Origin: JBCCSZ01 sp039199225
GTDB taxonomy: Bacteria; Bacteroidota; Bacteroidia; Chitinophagales; Saprospiraceae
Length of the DNA: 17,665 nucleotides
Direction of reading: 5' to 3'
NCBI GenBank assembly: GCA_039199225.1
Contig: JBCCSZ010000154.1
Span: 1-17,665, forward strand
Every line of letters begins with the position of its first letter. The first letter of the stretch is position 1. Shown here piece after piece: positions 1 through 8,191 of this stretch. Position numbers and translations under genes: made by a program. The notes under the pieces are model-generated. The model was not told where the DNA came from and ran no database searches. It was given only the letters and a program-made list of their open reading frames with translations.

Positions 1-267
1 GCCGGTCAGGCAACCGCCACGCAAGGCACAGGTTGGCATGTCAAAATAGCGGCCATACTCCTGCACCATAATATCGGCAGCCACCTTGGAGGCCCCAAAG
101 AGTGAGTGCTTAGATTGATCGGTGGCATCAAGGAGTCGTTTACCATCGATCAATCTAAGCACTCACTCTTTGGGGCCTCCAAGGTGGCTGCCGATATTAT
201 GGTGCAGGAGTATGGCCGCTATTTTGACATGCCAACCTGTGCCTTGCGTGGCGGTTGCCTGACCGGC
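1..267. repeat. Perfect 120-bp inverted repeat (fold-back) at the contig edge
   Basis: Bases 1-120 are the exact reverse complement of 148-267, with a 27-base spacer (121-147). The right arm and spacer are coding sequence for a sugar epimerase; the left arm is the same sequence inverted. A 120-bp perfect palindrome inside a conserved coding sequence, starting exactly at base 1, is what a fold-back chimera (polymerase template switching, multiple displacement amplification, or an assembler turning round at a contig end) would produce. The apparent GTG start at 106 lies in the left arm and is therefore not trustworthy. That the repeat exists is certain; that it is an artefact is an inference. 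Confidence 0.95.
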
Positions 268-723
268 CCGAACCACTCTGGTGTCGAATTGCATGGCTTT
301 TTGAGCTACCTCATTAAGGTGAACATTACAGAAGGGGAGTACACCGTCTTTGGCTACAAGGGTAAGCAAGTCCGGGATAACATCCACTCTTACGACGTGG
401 CTCGCTTCATCGAAGAATTTTTTGCCGCCCCTCGCTGTGGCGAAGTTTATAACATCGGTGGCGGAAGAGACAATTCTACCTCTATTTTGGAAGCCTTCGA
501 TAAAATTGGTAAAATTACTGGTAAGGAGATGCGCTACCAGTATTCTGATAAAAACCGGGAAGGTGACCATATGTGCTACATTTCCGATTTGACGAAAATG
601 AAAACGCACTATCCCAACTGGGACATTACCAAATCACTCAATAACATTTTTGAAGAAATAGCAGAATCATGGATGGTCAAACTTCAAACCTCCGGAAACT
701 TAGCGAAGAAGGTCATGTCGTAA
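121..723 (+). CDS. NAD-dependent sugar epimerase/dehydratase, 5'-truncated (CDP-paratose 2-epimerase-like)
   Basis: This is the C-terminal part of an extended short-chain dehydrogenase/reductase that acts on nucleotide sugars in the cytoplasm. Visible segments are IDQSKHSLFGASKVAAD (the serine/lysine-rich region after the usual catalytic Tyr-x3-Lys zone), LRGGCLTGPNHSGVELHGF, GYKGKQVRDNIHSYDVA and VYNIGGG. These match the family of NAD-dependent epimerases related to CDP-paratose/CDP-tyvelose 2-epimerase. The N-terminal Rossmann GxxGxxG part is missing because the contig begins here. The reading frame stays open back to a GTG at 106, but 106-120 belong to an inverted fold-back, so trusted coding starts at about 121. 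The residues encoded by the spacer (GIKESFTI) fit the family. The substrate cannot be decided from this fragment. The end overlaps the next gene by 55 nt. Confidence 0.8.
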   Translation, partial: GGIKESFTIDQSKHSLFGASKVAADIMVQEYGRYFDMPTCALRGGCLTGPNHSGVELHGFLSYLIKVNITEGEYTVFGYKGKQVRDNIHSYDVARFIEEFFAAPRCGEVYNIGGGRDNSTSILEAFDKIGKITGKEMRYQYSDKNREGDHMCYISDLTKMKTHYPNWDITKSLNNIFEEIAESWMVKLQTSGNLAKKVMS

Positions 724-1850
724 TTGTTACCGCTTTCTACCCGCCGATTCCAGGTGGTACAAGTGTCATCATTAAGAACATCCTGAAGAATATCGATCCG
801 GAAAGCTATACGGTGGCTACGATCAGTCCCAGCTTTTCCAAGGCTTCGCCCGCTCCCAATATTGCTTACTTAATGAACACCTTCGTTTGGTCTTCTCGCC
901 TCAATGGCTATTGGAAAGAGTGGCACATTGGGGCGGCTGTTCAGCGCTTGGTGAGGTTGTGCAAAGCAAAAAAGGCGAAGTACATCGTTGGTGTTTATCC
1001 TGATTACGCTTTTTTAAAGATTGCTTATGAGGCTGCAAAAATTACTGGACTGCCGCTGATCAGCTATCTCCACGACACAGTGGCGGAGGGCTTGGCACAC
1101 TCCAAGCTGGCCGACAAAGCCAAAGAGTTGCAGGACCAGGTGTTTCAATACTCCGCCCATACATTTGTGATGAGCGAGGGGATGAAAGATTTGTACAGAG
1201 AAAAATACAACTTGGAAGTTGATGCCCTAGAACATACCTATCCGGAAACATCGGAGGAGGTGCATTTCGATCCCAGGATCAAAGGGAGCAACATCTTCTG
1301 GGGAGGGGCCATCTATTCGATCAATCAAAATGCAGTTAAGCGGGTCGTTCGAGCGGCGACTGCCCTGGAAACGAAGGTCGAAATTGCCTCCAAAGCCAAA
1401 AAGGCTGCTCTGGAAAAAATGGGTCTGCCGACAGAATACATCGAGCTGTCCTTTTACAATCGCGAGGCGTATCTTCAGGCGCTGCAAAAGCAACAGATTT
1501 TACTGCTGGCGCTCGACTGGCCCGATGAATCCAAAATGCATCGCGATGAGTTGGCAACGATCTTTCCAACTAAGACCATTGAATACCTGCATGCTGGTCG
1601 ACCGATTTTGGTCCATTGCCCGGAGGACTATTTTCTGGCTCGCTTCATCCGCCAATACAACTGTGGCATTGTCGTCACGGAGCGCTCGGAAGAAAAGTTG
1701 AAAGCGGCCATTGATCAACTCAAGTCCAGCGATGCAGCAGTGGCCGAGATGGTAGCCAATGCATACAAAGCGACATCGGTCTTTAATCACGCCAGGCTAC
1801 AGGATAAATTTATTTCAGTATTTAAATCTTCGGCTCAATGTGTGGAATAG
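669..1850 (+). CDS. GT-B fold glycosyltransferase (GT4-like)
   Basis: A 393-residue predicted cytoplasmic glycosyltransferase that would transfer one sugar from a nucleotide donor to a lipid-linked glycan intermediate. The N-terminal domain opens with VVIVTAFYPPIPGGTSVI (residues 17-34), the glycine-rich loop typical of GT-B acceptor domains. The C-terminal domain carries FPTKTIEYLHAGRPI (299-313), the donor-binding helix region of GT4-type enzymes, although the standard E-x7-E spacing is not obvious. No signal peptide or membrane segment is seen. The ATG at 669 is effectively forced: there is no later in-frame ATG, GTG or TTG before the conserved strand, so the gene truly overlaps the epimerase by 55 nt. 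Its stop overlaps the next start by 13 nt, implying translational coupling. Donor and linkage are unknown. Confidence 0.78.
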   Translation: MDGQTSNLRKLSEEGHVVIVTAFYPPIPGGTSVIIKNILKNIDPESYTVATISPSFSKASPAPNIAYLMNTFVWSSRLNGYWKEWHIGAAVQRLVRLCKAKKAKYIVGVYPDYAFLKIAYEAAKITGLPLISYLHDTVAEGLAHSKLADKAKELQDQVFQYSAHTFVMSEGMKDLYREKYNLEVDALEHTYPETSEEVHFDPRIKGSNIFWGGAIYSINQNAVKRVVRAATALETKVEIASKAKKAALEKMGLPTEYIELSFYNREAYLQALQKQQILLLALDWPDESKMHRDELATIFPTKTIEYLHAGRPILVHCPEDYFLARFIRQYNCGIVVTERSEEKLKAAIDQLKSSDAAVAEMVANAYKATSVFNHARLQDKFISVFKSSAQCVE

Positions 1851-3748
1851 TCGGCTTTAGCGACTTCAACAAAAGGTCTTCTGAGGAGATGCTTGCCAAG
1901 ATGACTGAGGTGCTACACCATCGGGGACCAGACGATTCAGGTTCCTACTTTACGGATGTACCTTTGGCGCAACTGGGCTTTGGGCATCGTCGACTATCGA
2001 TCATCGATTTATCCAGGTTGGGGCATCAGCCCATGGTCTCAGAAGATGGCAACCATCGCATTGTGTACAACGGCGAGGTGTACAACTTCAAAGAGATTCG
2101 GGTGGAGCTGGAAAAACGGGGACACCGCTTTCGGTCGAACTCCGATACAGAGGTCATTCTGAAGTCTTATATAGAGTGGGGGACTGCAGGCTTTGATCGT
2201 TTCATCGGGATGTTTGCCCTTTGCATCTACGATCAGTCGAAGGAAAAGCTCATTTTGCTTCGGGATCGGGCGGGTGTCAAGCCGCTTTACTATTCCTGGG
2301 AGGATGGCCTGTTTTTATTTTCCTCTGAGTTGAAATGCTTCCACCAGCACAACGGCTGGAAAAAAGAAATTGATACCAATGGTGTCAGCTTGTTTTTGAA
2401 GCATGGCTGGATTCCTGCACCACATACGATCTTCAAAAAGACATACAAACTAAAGCCCGGGCATTTTCTGGAGTTGAACCTCCGTACTAAAGACCTGAAG
2501 GAGCATAAATACTGGGATGTATTCGACTACTACAACAAGCCCCGTTTGGACCTTTCGCTGGACGAGGCGCTCAGTCACACGCATGAGCTGTTGAAGTCTG
2601 CCAGCGAATACAGAATGGTATCCGATACGCCAGTGGGTGTATTTCTCAGCGGTGGTTACGACAGTTCGACGGTAGCCGCCTTGCTGCAATCTGATAGGAC
2701 GGAGCGACTGAAAACTTTTGCCATTGGCTTTGATGAAAAGGAATTTGACGAAGCGCCTTATGCCAAGCAGGTAGCGAACCACTTGGGGACCGATCACACT
2801 GAATTGTACTGCTCGCAAGAGGAGGCCCTGCAGCTATTTGATCGTTTGCCCTTGTACTACGACGAGCCTTTTGGCGACAGCTCGGCCATTCCAACGATGC
2901 TGGTCAGCCAGCTGGCCAGCCAGCACGTCAAGGTCGCCTTGTCGGCCGATGGTGGCGACGAAGTATTCGCGGGCTACACCCGCTATTTTTCGGACGCTAG
3001 CGTTTTTGAGAAAATACATAAAATACCCAAGCCCATCCGACAGCTTTATGGGCATACCCTTTCCGGTAAGCTTGCGCCACTTCTGGCCAGCAATACCTAC
3101 AAGGAGATTTTGTATCAAAAGTTTGATGCCGTCATTGGTCTCGAAAATGTCAAGACTTCTTATCGCTACAGGGTGGAGCCCATTCATTTTTCAGACAGGG
3201 AATTGAATCGATTGATCCTTGGGCAAAAAGGAAAAGCGTACGGGCATACTTTCTACGATGATATGCACCTGCTGAGTACCGATCTGGATAAGATTCGATT
3301 TATGACGGCGCTGGAATACAAGACAACTATGGTGGACGACATCCTCGTTAAGGTGGATCGAGCGACCATGTCTTACAGCCTGGAATCGAGGGAGCCACTA
3401 CTGGATCACCGCTTGATCGAATTTTCGTCGAGGTTGCCCAGGCACATCCTTTGTCATCGAGACATTCCGAAATATTTGATTCGCGAAATTTGTCATCGCT
3501 ACATCCCGCGGGAGATCATGGAGCGCCCCAAGCGAGGCTTTGCCATTCCAACCCGCCAATGGTTGAACGATCGCTTGAAAAAGCATGTAGATCATTACTT
3601 TAGCGATTCATTTATTCGGCAGCAGGGCATCTTCCACGTTGATGAAACCAACAAAATGCTACGCGACTTTTACGATGGCACCGATAACAATCCGGAAAGA
3701 CTCTGGATATTTTTGATGTTTCAAATATGGTTTGACAAATGGAGTTGA
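1838..3748 (+). CDS. asnB: Asparagine synthase (glutamine-hydrolysing)-like amidotransferase, copy 1
   Basis: A full-length (636 aa) class II glutamine amidotransferase fused to an ATP-pyrophosphatase synthetase domain. The start MCGIVGF puts the nucleophilic Cys at position 2, exposed after Met removal. HRRLSIIDLS, YNGEVYN and SDTEV form the glutaminase site. The synthetase half has the PP-loop SGGYDSS (271-277) and ALSADGGDEVFAGY. The general family reaction is glutamine plus ATP plus a carboxylate giving an amide. In polysaccharide clusters, paralogues are known or proposed to amidate sugar uronic acids (P. aeruginosa WbpS type) rather than make asparagine. The position between a glycosyltransferase and an O-antigen ligase, overlapping the former by 13 nt, favours that reading. 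A housekeeping asparagine synthetase cannot be excluded from sequence alone. Confidence 0.9.
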   Translation: MCGIVGFSDFNKRSSEEMLAKMTEVLHHRGPDDSGSYFTDVPLAQLGFGHRRLSIIDLSRLGHQPMVSEDGNHRIVYNGEVYNFKEIRVELEKRGHRFRSNSDTEVILKSYIEWGTAGFDRFIGMFALCIYDQSKEKLILLRDRAGVKPLYYSWEDGLFLFSSELKCFHQHNGWKKEIDTNGVSLFLKHGWIPAPHTIFKKTYKLKPGHFLELNLRTKDLKEHKYWDVFDYYNKPRLDLSLDEALSHTHELLKSASEYRMVSDTPVGVFLSGGYDSSTVAALLQSDRTERLKTFAIGFDEKEFDEAPYAKQVANHLGTDHTELYCSQEEALQLFDRLPLYYDEPFGDSSAIPTMLVSQLASQHVKVALSADGGDEVFAGYTRYFSDASVFEKIHKIPKPIRQLYGHTLSGKLAPLLASNTYKEILYQKFDAVIGLENVKTSYRYRVEPIHFSDRELNRLILGQKGKAYGHTFYDDMHLLSTDLDKIRFMTALEYKTTMVDDILVKVDRATMSYSLESREPLLDHRLIEFSSRLPRHILCHRDIPKYLIREICHRYIPREIMERPKRGFAIPTRQWLNDRLKKHVDHYFSDSFIRQQGIFHVDETNKMLRDFYDGTDNNPERLWIFLMFQIWFDKWS

Positions 3749-3758
3749 GCGCTAACGT

Positions 3759-4988
3759 ATGGGGGTAAAACAAAGAGACATCAAAGTATTCACCTGGGGA
3801 AGCATCCTGCTTGTGTATACTTTTCTACTTGTTTTTACAGGTCGCTTCGAGCAGTATAGTTCGCTCATCACCAAAGGTTTGACGCCTCTGTTCGTATTGG
3901 CGGCGGTTTTCTTTTTTAAAAATCCGATCGCTAAATTTCCCAAGGAGTACTTCGCCTATGTCGTACTTTTTGGCTGGGCTATTTTATCGGGTATCAAGGT
4001 AGAAAGCTTTTCCAACTACACGAGGTTTCTCCAATTGTTTTTGGGTATCACCATGCTCTTGACCATTGTTTATGTATTGATTCCTCGCTACAATATTGTC
4101 AATTTTTTCCATGTAGGATTTTTATTGGGCGCTATGTTTTTGCTTCGCGATGCCTACTTGAACTTCGACCTGGCGGCCATTGTCAACCAAGAGGTAGGAG
4201 GTACTCGTTTGGAAGGTCAGGCCGGTAATGCCAACACGATTGGTGCAATCTTTTTGATGGCTGGGCTTTCGAATTTATTTCTTTTCGACTCGGCCAAAAA
4301 TTTGCTGATCAAGGCCGTGCTTGTTGTGGCGCAGGTGTTGTTGATCATCGGTGTGGTCGCAACTGCTTCCCGCTCCTCGCTTTTAGCCATTGTCTTATCG
4401 GTTTTGCTTTACATCACCTTTAAATTGATCATTCAGAAGCAATATGTCATCCTTTTGGGAGCGCTCTTCCTAATCTTGTCGGGTTTGACTTTGAGCTATA
4501 ACTACATCATGGAGCAGACCTATTTGGGAACCCGTATCGATCGTTTGCAGAAGGGAAAAGACGGTAGTGAGGAGGAACGGAGTCAGCTGATTCGGGATGG
4601 CATACAGATGGTTCGTCAAAATCCATTTATGGGTGTAGGTATTGGAAATTTCACCAACAACTCATCCTCCGGTAGGTATTCCCACAACGATATTTTGGAA
4701 GTCACAGCCACTCTGGGCTTCATCGGCCTTTTCATATACAGTACTTTTTTCGTCTTCCCAATGATGAGCATTCGAAGGCTCCGAAAGAAAGACATTTTGC
4801 CAAAAGACAGAGGACGAATTATGGTCATAGGTGTCAGCACTTTCATCTATTTATTGAGTGGTCTGTTCAAACCATTATTTGTCGATCTGTTTTTCATGTT
4901 TTTCATAGGAGCACTTTATGCAGACCTCCAAAGGATAAAACTCAAATATGCATATTTGTCAAATTACCAGCATGCACAAGTGGGATGA
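3759..4988 (+). CDS. O-antigen ligase/Wzy polymerase-like membrane protein
   Basis: A 409-residue polytopic inner-membrane protein with roughly ten or more hydrophobic segments, for example around residues 10-25, 40-52, 95-125, 185-235 and 330-380. The large hydrophilic loop before the last helices contains NPFMGVGIGNFTN and YSHNDILEVTATLGFIG. Its His (H309) sits where WaaL/Wzy-family ligases carry a conserved loop histidine. Members either polymerise undecaprenyl-PP-linked repeat units (Wzy) or transfer the glycan to an acceptor (WaaL or protein O-oligosaccharyltransferase) on the periplasmic face. Sequence alone does not separate these. The gene starts 10 nt after asnB and overlaps the next gene by 41 nt. 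It is the only assembly-type membrane protein in the window. Confidence 0.85.
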   Translation: MGVKQRDIKVFTWGSILLVYTFLLVFTGRFEQYSSLITKGLTPLFVLAAVFFFKNPIAKFPKEYFAYVVLFGWAILSGIKVESFSNYTRFLQLFLGITMLLTIVYVLIPRYNIVNFFHVGFLLGAMFLLRDAYLNFDLAAIVNQEVGGTRLEGQAGNANTIGAIFLMAGLSNLFLFDSAKNLLIKAVLVVAQVLLIIGVVATASRSSLLAIVLSVLLYITFKLIIQKQYVILLGALFLILSGLTLSYNYIMEQTYLGTRIDRLQKGKDGSEEERSQLIRDGIQMVRQNPFMGVGIGNFTNNSSSGRYSHNDILEVTATLGFIGLFIYSTFFVFPMMSIRRLRKKDILPKDRGRIMVIGVSTFIYLLSGLFKPLFVDLFFMFFIGALYADLQRIKLKYAYLSNYQHAQVG

Positions 4989-6069
4989 TGCCCGCATTTT
5001 TAAAAGAGCGACCCGGCACCTAAGTTCCGATGGACAAAAGGTTTCCTACATTGCGACCAGCGAAAAGCAGCAGTCGATAGACGGGATTGACTTTTACCCT
5101 CTGCAAGTGCGTACAGGCTGGCGTAGGCGGCTGTTCAGCTCCCGGGAAGCATACCAGGTAGCTCGGAGTTTGAAGGCTGACATCTACCACTTCCATGATC
5201 CCGATCTAATTCCATGGATGTTTTTATTGAGTTTGCAAGGGAAAAAAGTCATTTACGATATACACGAGAATTTCTACGAAAAATTCCACCATCTGTCTTT
5301 TCCACTCAAGCAATTGCTCAGCTTTTTGTACAGTATGTACGAGCTACCCATCCGCTCTTTTGCAGGTGTAGTGGCTGTATCAGAAAGCCTTCGTCAGATG
5401 TATGCGGGCAAGAGTCGTTCTTCCATCGTTGTGATGAATGTACCCCCCAAAAGTACCCTGCCCGAGGTACAGAATAATGGCAGACGAGAGCGCCTGACAA
5501 TCTACATCTCAGGTCAACAGTCTGAAAAGCGAAACTGTACTCAAATTGTAGAGGCGCTGCCAAGAATCAAAGAAACGTTTCCGGAGATCAAGCTCCAATT
5601 GGTTGGGCGATTTGTCCCGGAATCTTATGAGCAAACCTTGGTTGATAAGGCAGCTTCTTTGGGGGTACAAGACAATCTGATCATCGAGGGCATGTTGCCG
5701 TGGGAAGAAAACTTTAAACGAACAGCAAAGGCGACCTTGGGCTGTGTTTTCTATGAGGACAACCCCAACAATCGCGTCGGTATCCCCAATCGCTTATTTG
5801 AATATATGGCCAGCGGTATTCCCATTCTGGCAGAAAACTTTGTGGAGTTACAGCGAATTGTGCGGGATGCAGATTGTGGCGTATTAGTGGATTCTTCCAA
5901 TCCGGCTGAAATCGCTCAGGCAGCTTTGGAGGTCTTGTCCGACCAAGAAAAGGCTCTGGAAATGGGGCAGAACGGTCGGCAGGCGGTCATCCAAAAATAC
6001 AACTTCAACGAGGAGTTGAAAAAACTGGAATCTTTTTACCAGCAAATACTAGAAGATCACCATGAGTGA
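4948..6069 (+). CDS. Glycosyltransferase family 4
   Basis: A 373-residue GT-B glycosyltransferase. It begins MHICQITSMHKWDDARIF, the usual N-terminal strand and loop of this subgroup, so the ATG at 4948 is well supported although it lies 41 nt inside the previous gene. YHFHDPDL (80-87) followed by KKVIYDIHENF is a recognisable signature of GT4 enzymes from Bacteroidota polysaccharide clusters. The C-terminal half contains the donor-site segment with NRLFEYMASGIPIL. No transmembrane segment is seen, so it probably acts at the cytoplasmic side of the membrane on a lipid-linked acceptor. It ends in an 8-nt overlap with the C5-epimerase gene, suggesting coordinated translation. Sugar specificity is unknown. 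Confidence 0.88.
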   Translation: MHICQITSMHKWDDARIFKRATRHLSSDGQKVSYIATSEKQQSIDGIDFYPLQVRTGWRRRLFSSREAYQVARSLKADIYHFHDPDLIPWMFLLSLQGKKVIYDIHENFYEKFHHLSFPLKQLLSFLYSMYELPIRSFAGVVAVSESLRQMYAGKSRSSIVVMNVPPKSTLPEVQNNGRRERLTIYISGQQSEKRNCTQIVEALPRIKETFPEIKLQLVGRFVPESYEQTLVDKAASLGVQDNLIIEGMLPWEENFKRTAKATLGCVFYEDNPNNRVGIPNRLFEYMASGIPILAENFVELQRIVRDADCGVLVDSSNPAEIAQAALEVLSDQEKALEMGQNGRQAVIQKYNFNEELKKLESFYQQILEDHHE

Positions 6070-6985
6070 GGCGCTGAATAAATTCCTCATCTATTTCAAA
6101 AAGGACGTTTATTCTTATTGGCAGTTGAGCGACAACAAATCTGTGGAAGATTTCAAGCTCAAAAAGTATCCGCTCAGCATTCAGCAGCGCATCTTAGAAG
6201 GCCACTATCCGGGAACAGATGAAAATGGTATTCCAGTCCTTGAAGGCTTATACCACTACACAACTATCTGCTCCTTTGGCCTTGGCAATTGGGAGCTTTT
6301 TTTGGATACGCGCGATGAGCAATACCTGGATCGTTTTCGAGCGATTGCCGATTACTTACTGGATAATATCTCAGCGGAGGGTGCCTTTATTCAGGCTGCT
6401 TTCAATCGACATAAGGCGGGTCCCTCTGCCATGATCCAAGGGGAGGCCATCAGTGTTTTGACGCGCATGTGGGAATGGAGCCAGGAAGAAAAATACCTAG
6501 CAGCGGCCCTGGCTGCTCTAGGACCCTTTCAAAAAAATATTGATAAAGGCGGTATTGTCGTACTTGTAAGTACAACGGGGCTGCCTTGGTACGAAGAATA
6601 TACGGACGATCCGCTTTTTCATGTCCTAAATGGCAAGATGTACTCCTTATGGGGTCTATTGGATTTGTGCCTGATTTCCAATGACGACAAAGCGAAGCAA
6701 TTGCTCGACCAAGGGTTGGACAGCTTGGAGGCACATCTGCATTTATTCGATAATGGCTTTTGGAGTTTGTACTGGCATCCGGAAAATGGCCGATCGTACA
6801 TTGCCAGTTTGATGTACCACAACCTACACATCTGCCAATTGCAACACACCTATAAAGTCACCCAAAGAGCGCCTTTGAAAGAATATGCCGATCGCTTTCT
6901 GGCCTATTCCAATTCCTATACCAACCGCTTTCGCTCGGGCTACCATTTGTTGTCTTCCAAATTGCAAAAGAAACTCACAACTTGA
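6062..6985 (+). CDS. D-glucuronyl C5-epimerase-like protein
   Basis: A 307-residue protein matching the C-terminal catalytic domain of heparan-sulfate D-glucuronyl C5-epimerases, which invert C5 of GlcA to give IdoA within a polymer. Family hallmarks in order: GLYHYTTICSFGLGNWELFL near residues 62-81, WYEEY (176-180), HVLNGKMYSLWGLLDL (187-202), GFWSLYWH, YHNLHICQL (252-260) and the final NRFRSGYHLLSSKLQKKL. The Tyr-rich conserved motifs are intact. Animal enzymes are longer, with an N-terminal membrane anchor and extra domains; here there is neither signal peptide nor anchor, so the protein should be cytosolic. It overlaps the upstream glycosyltransferase by 8 nt and lies 8 nt before the next one, firmly inside the operon. 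The family call is strong; activity on GlcA or another uronic acid is inferred. Confidence 0.85.
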   Translation: MSEALNKFLIYFKKDVYSYWQLSDNKSVEDFKLKKYPLSIQQRILEGHYPGTDENGIPVLEGLYHYTTICSFGLGNWELFLDTRDEQYLDRFRAIADYLLDNISAEGAFIQAAFNRHKAGPSAMIQGEAISVLTRMWEWSQEEKYLAAALAALGPFQKNIDKGGIVVLVSTTGLPWYEEYTDDPLFHVLNGKMYSLWGLLDLCLISNDDKAKQLLDQGLDSLEAHLHLFDNGFWSLYWHPENGRSYIASLMYHNLHICQLQHTYKVTQRAPLKEYADRFLAYSNSYTNRFRSGYHLLSSKLQKKLTT

Positions 6986-6993
6986 ACCGTCCG

Positions 6994-8172
6994 ATGAAAG
7001 TAGCTTTTCTCGTTGGAGGGTACCCTTCCGATGCCGACCCAGCCAGAGGCGTTTTCAATGAACGAACAGCGCTGGCACTTTCCAAGCGCATAGAGGTCAT
7101 CGTTATTCACCTGCAGGGCTGGCGTCCGGGGCGCTCCTTTTTCAAGAAAGAACAGCGTTCAGGCATTACAGTCTACAGAATCGCAACGCCCAAGTTGCCT
7201 GCTAAAAGTGGGGCCATCGTAAAGCTCAACGAGCGAATCGCTCAACGCTTCAGTTGGCAGCTGCTAAAGCATGTTTTGAGGGATGTCGATGTGATTCACT
7301 CCGTCTTTTTGACCTTTGGCGGAATGGTGGGGAGCTTTTGGAAAAAAAAATTAGGAGCTGTCAAGCACCTCTCACAGGCCATTGGCTCCGATGTGAATTC
7401 CCAACTCCCAGCTTACCTGAAACGCGACAAGGACAATCCTTGGTGGTGTCAAATAGATGGGGTATTGTGCAACAGCTGCGCTTTAAAAGAGGCGTTGGAG
7501 CGATTGATTCCGGGTATTCCCAATGCCGTTGTTGCTTACAGGGGCATCGCATCAGATAGATTCGACGATGACCTGGGAGACAAAGGCTCGACTGCCGATA
7601 ACTCCTTCAATGTCTTATACCTAGGCGGCTTTGGTGCTTATCCGGAGCTTCAATACGGAATAAATACAAAGGGGGGAATCACCCTTATGAAAAGCTGGGA
7701 ATTGATCGATCAACAGTCGCGCAATTTACAACTGACCATCGGTGGTCCGGCCTCTCAATCGGATATGGTCAAAGAATGGATAAATGGATTGCAGCAGCCT
7801 TCGAAGGTAAAGCTGGCTGGCTATGTCTCGCCGAATCAAATCCCAACTTTACTATCCCAAAGTGATTTGGTGGTTATTCCCAGTATGGAGGAAGGCTTGC
7901 CCAATTTACTGTTGGAAGCTTCGCTGATGGCTAAGCCTGTGGTCGGTACGAAAGTCGGTGGTATACCGGAGGTCATCATCGATCAAAAAACGGGATTTCT
8001 AATTGAGCCAGATGCTGTTCAGTCGCTTTCGCAAACCATCCTTCAGGCATGTGAACTCGATAATTTGGAACAGCTTGGAGTGGATGCCCGCCAGCGGGTG
8101 CTGGAACATTTCAATGCGGCCAATTATGCACCAAACATCATTCAATTGTATGAAAAACTGCTTCAAGCCTAA
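6994..8172 (+). CDS. Glycosyltransferase family 4
   Basis: A 392-residue GT-B glycosyltransferase. The frame extends 12 nt upstream to a TTG (6982) overlapping the previous stop, but the ATG at 6994 gives the standard start MKVAFLVGGYPS, placed 8 nt after the C5-epimerase stop, so I chose it. The N-terminal domain has DPARGVFNERTALALSKR. The C-terminal donor domain has MEEGLPNLLLEASLMAKPVVG with the E-x7-E pair at E300 and E308, then VGGIPEVI and GFLIEP, all classical GT4 elements of retaining enzymes. It is predicted cytoplasmic and acts in assembly of the repeat unit. It follows the C5-epimerase directly, so its donor or acceptor may be a uronic acid, but nothing in the sequence proves it. 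Confidence 0.9.
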   Translation: MKVAFLVGGYPSDADPARGVFNERTALALSKRIEVIVIHLQGWRPGRSFFKKEQRSGITVYRIATPKLPAKSGAIVKLNERIAQRFSWQLLKHVLRDVDVIHSVFLTFGGMVGSFWKKKLGAVKHLSQAIGSDVNSQLPAYLKRDKDNPWWCQIDGVLCNSCALKEALERLIPGIPNAVVAYRGIASDRFDDDLGDKGSTADNSFNVLYLGGFGAYPELQYGINTKGGITLMKSWELIDQQSRNLQLTIGGPASQSDMVKEWINGLQQPSKVKLAGYVSPNQIPTLLSQSDLVVIPSMEEGLPNLLLEASLMAKPVVGTKVGGIPEVIIDQKTGFLIEPDAVQSLSQTILQACELDNLEQLGVDARQRVLEHFNAANYAPNIIQLYEKLLQA

Positions 8173-8191
8173 GTAATTACCTGGATAAATT

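Noticed and set aside
163..609. 148-codon minus-strand frame inside the epimerase gene
   Set aside because: It is antisense to a strongly conserved coding sequence and shows no family features; the nearby fold-back gives it no support either.
6982..6993. TTG start for the second GT4 gene
   Set aside because: It adds four residues before the standard MKVAFLVGG start; the ATG at 6994 fits the family better.
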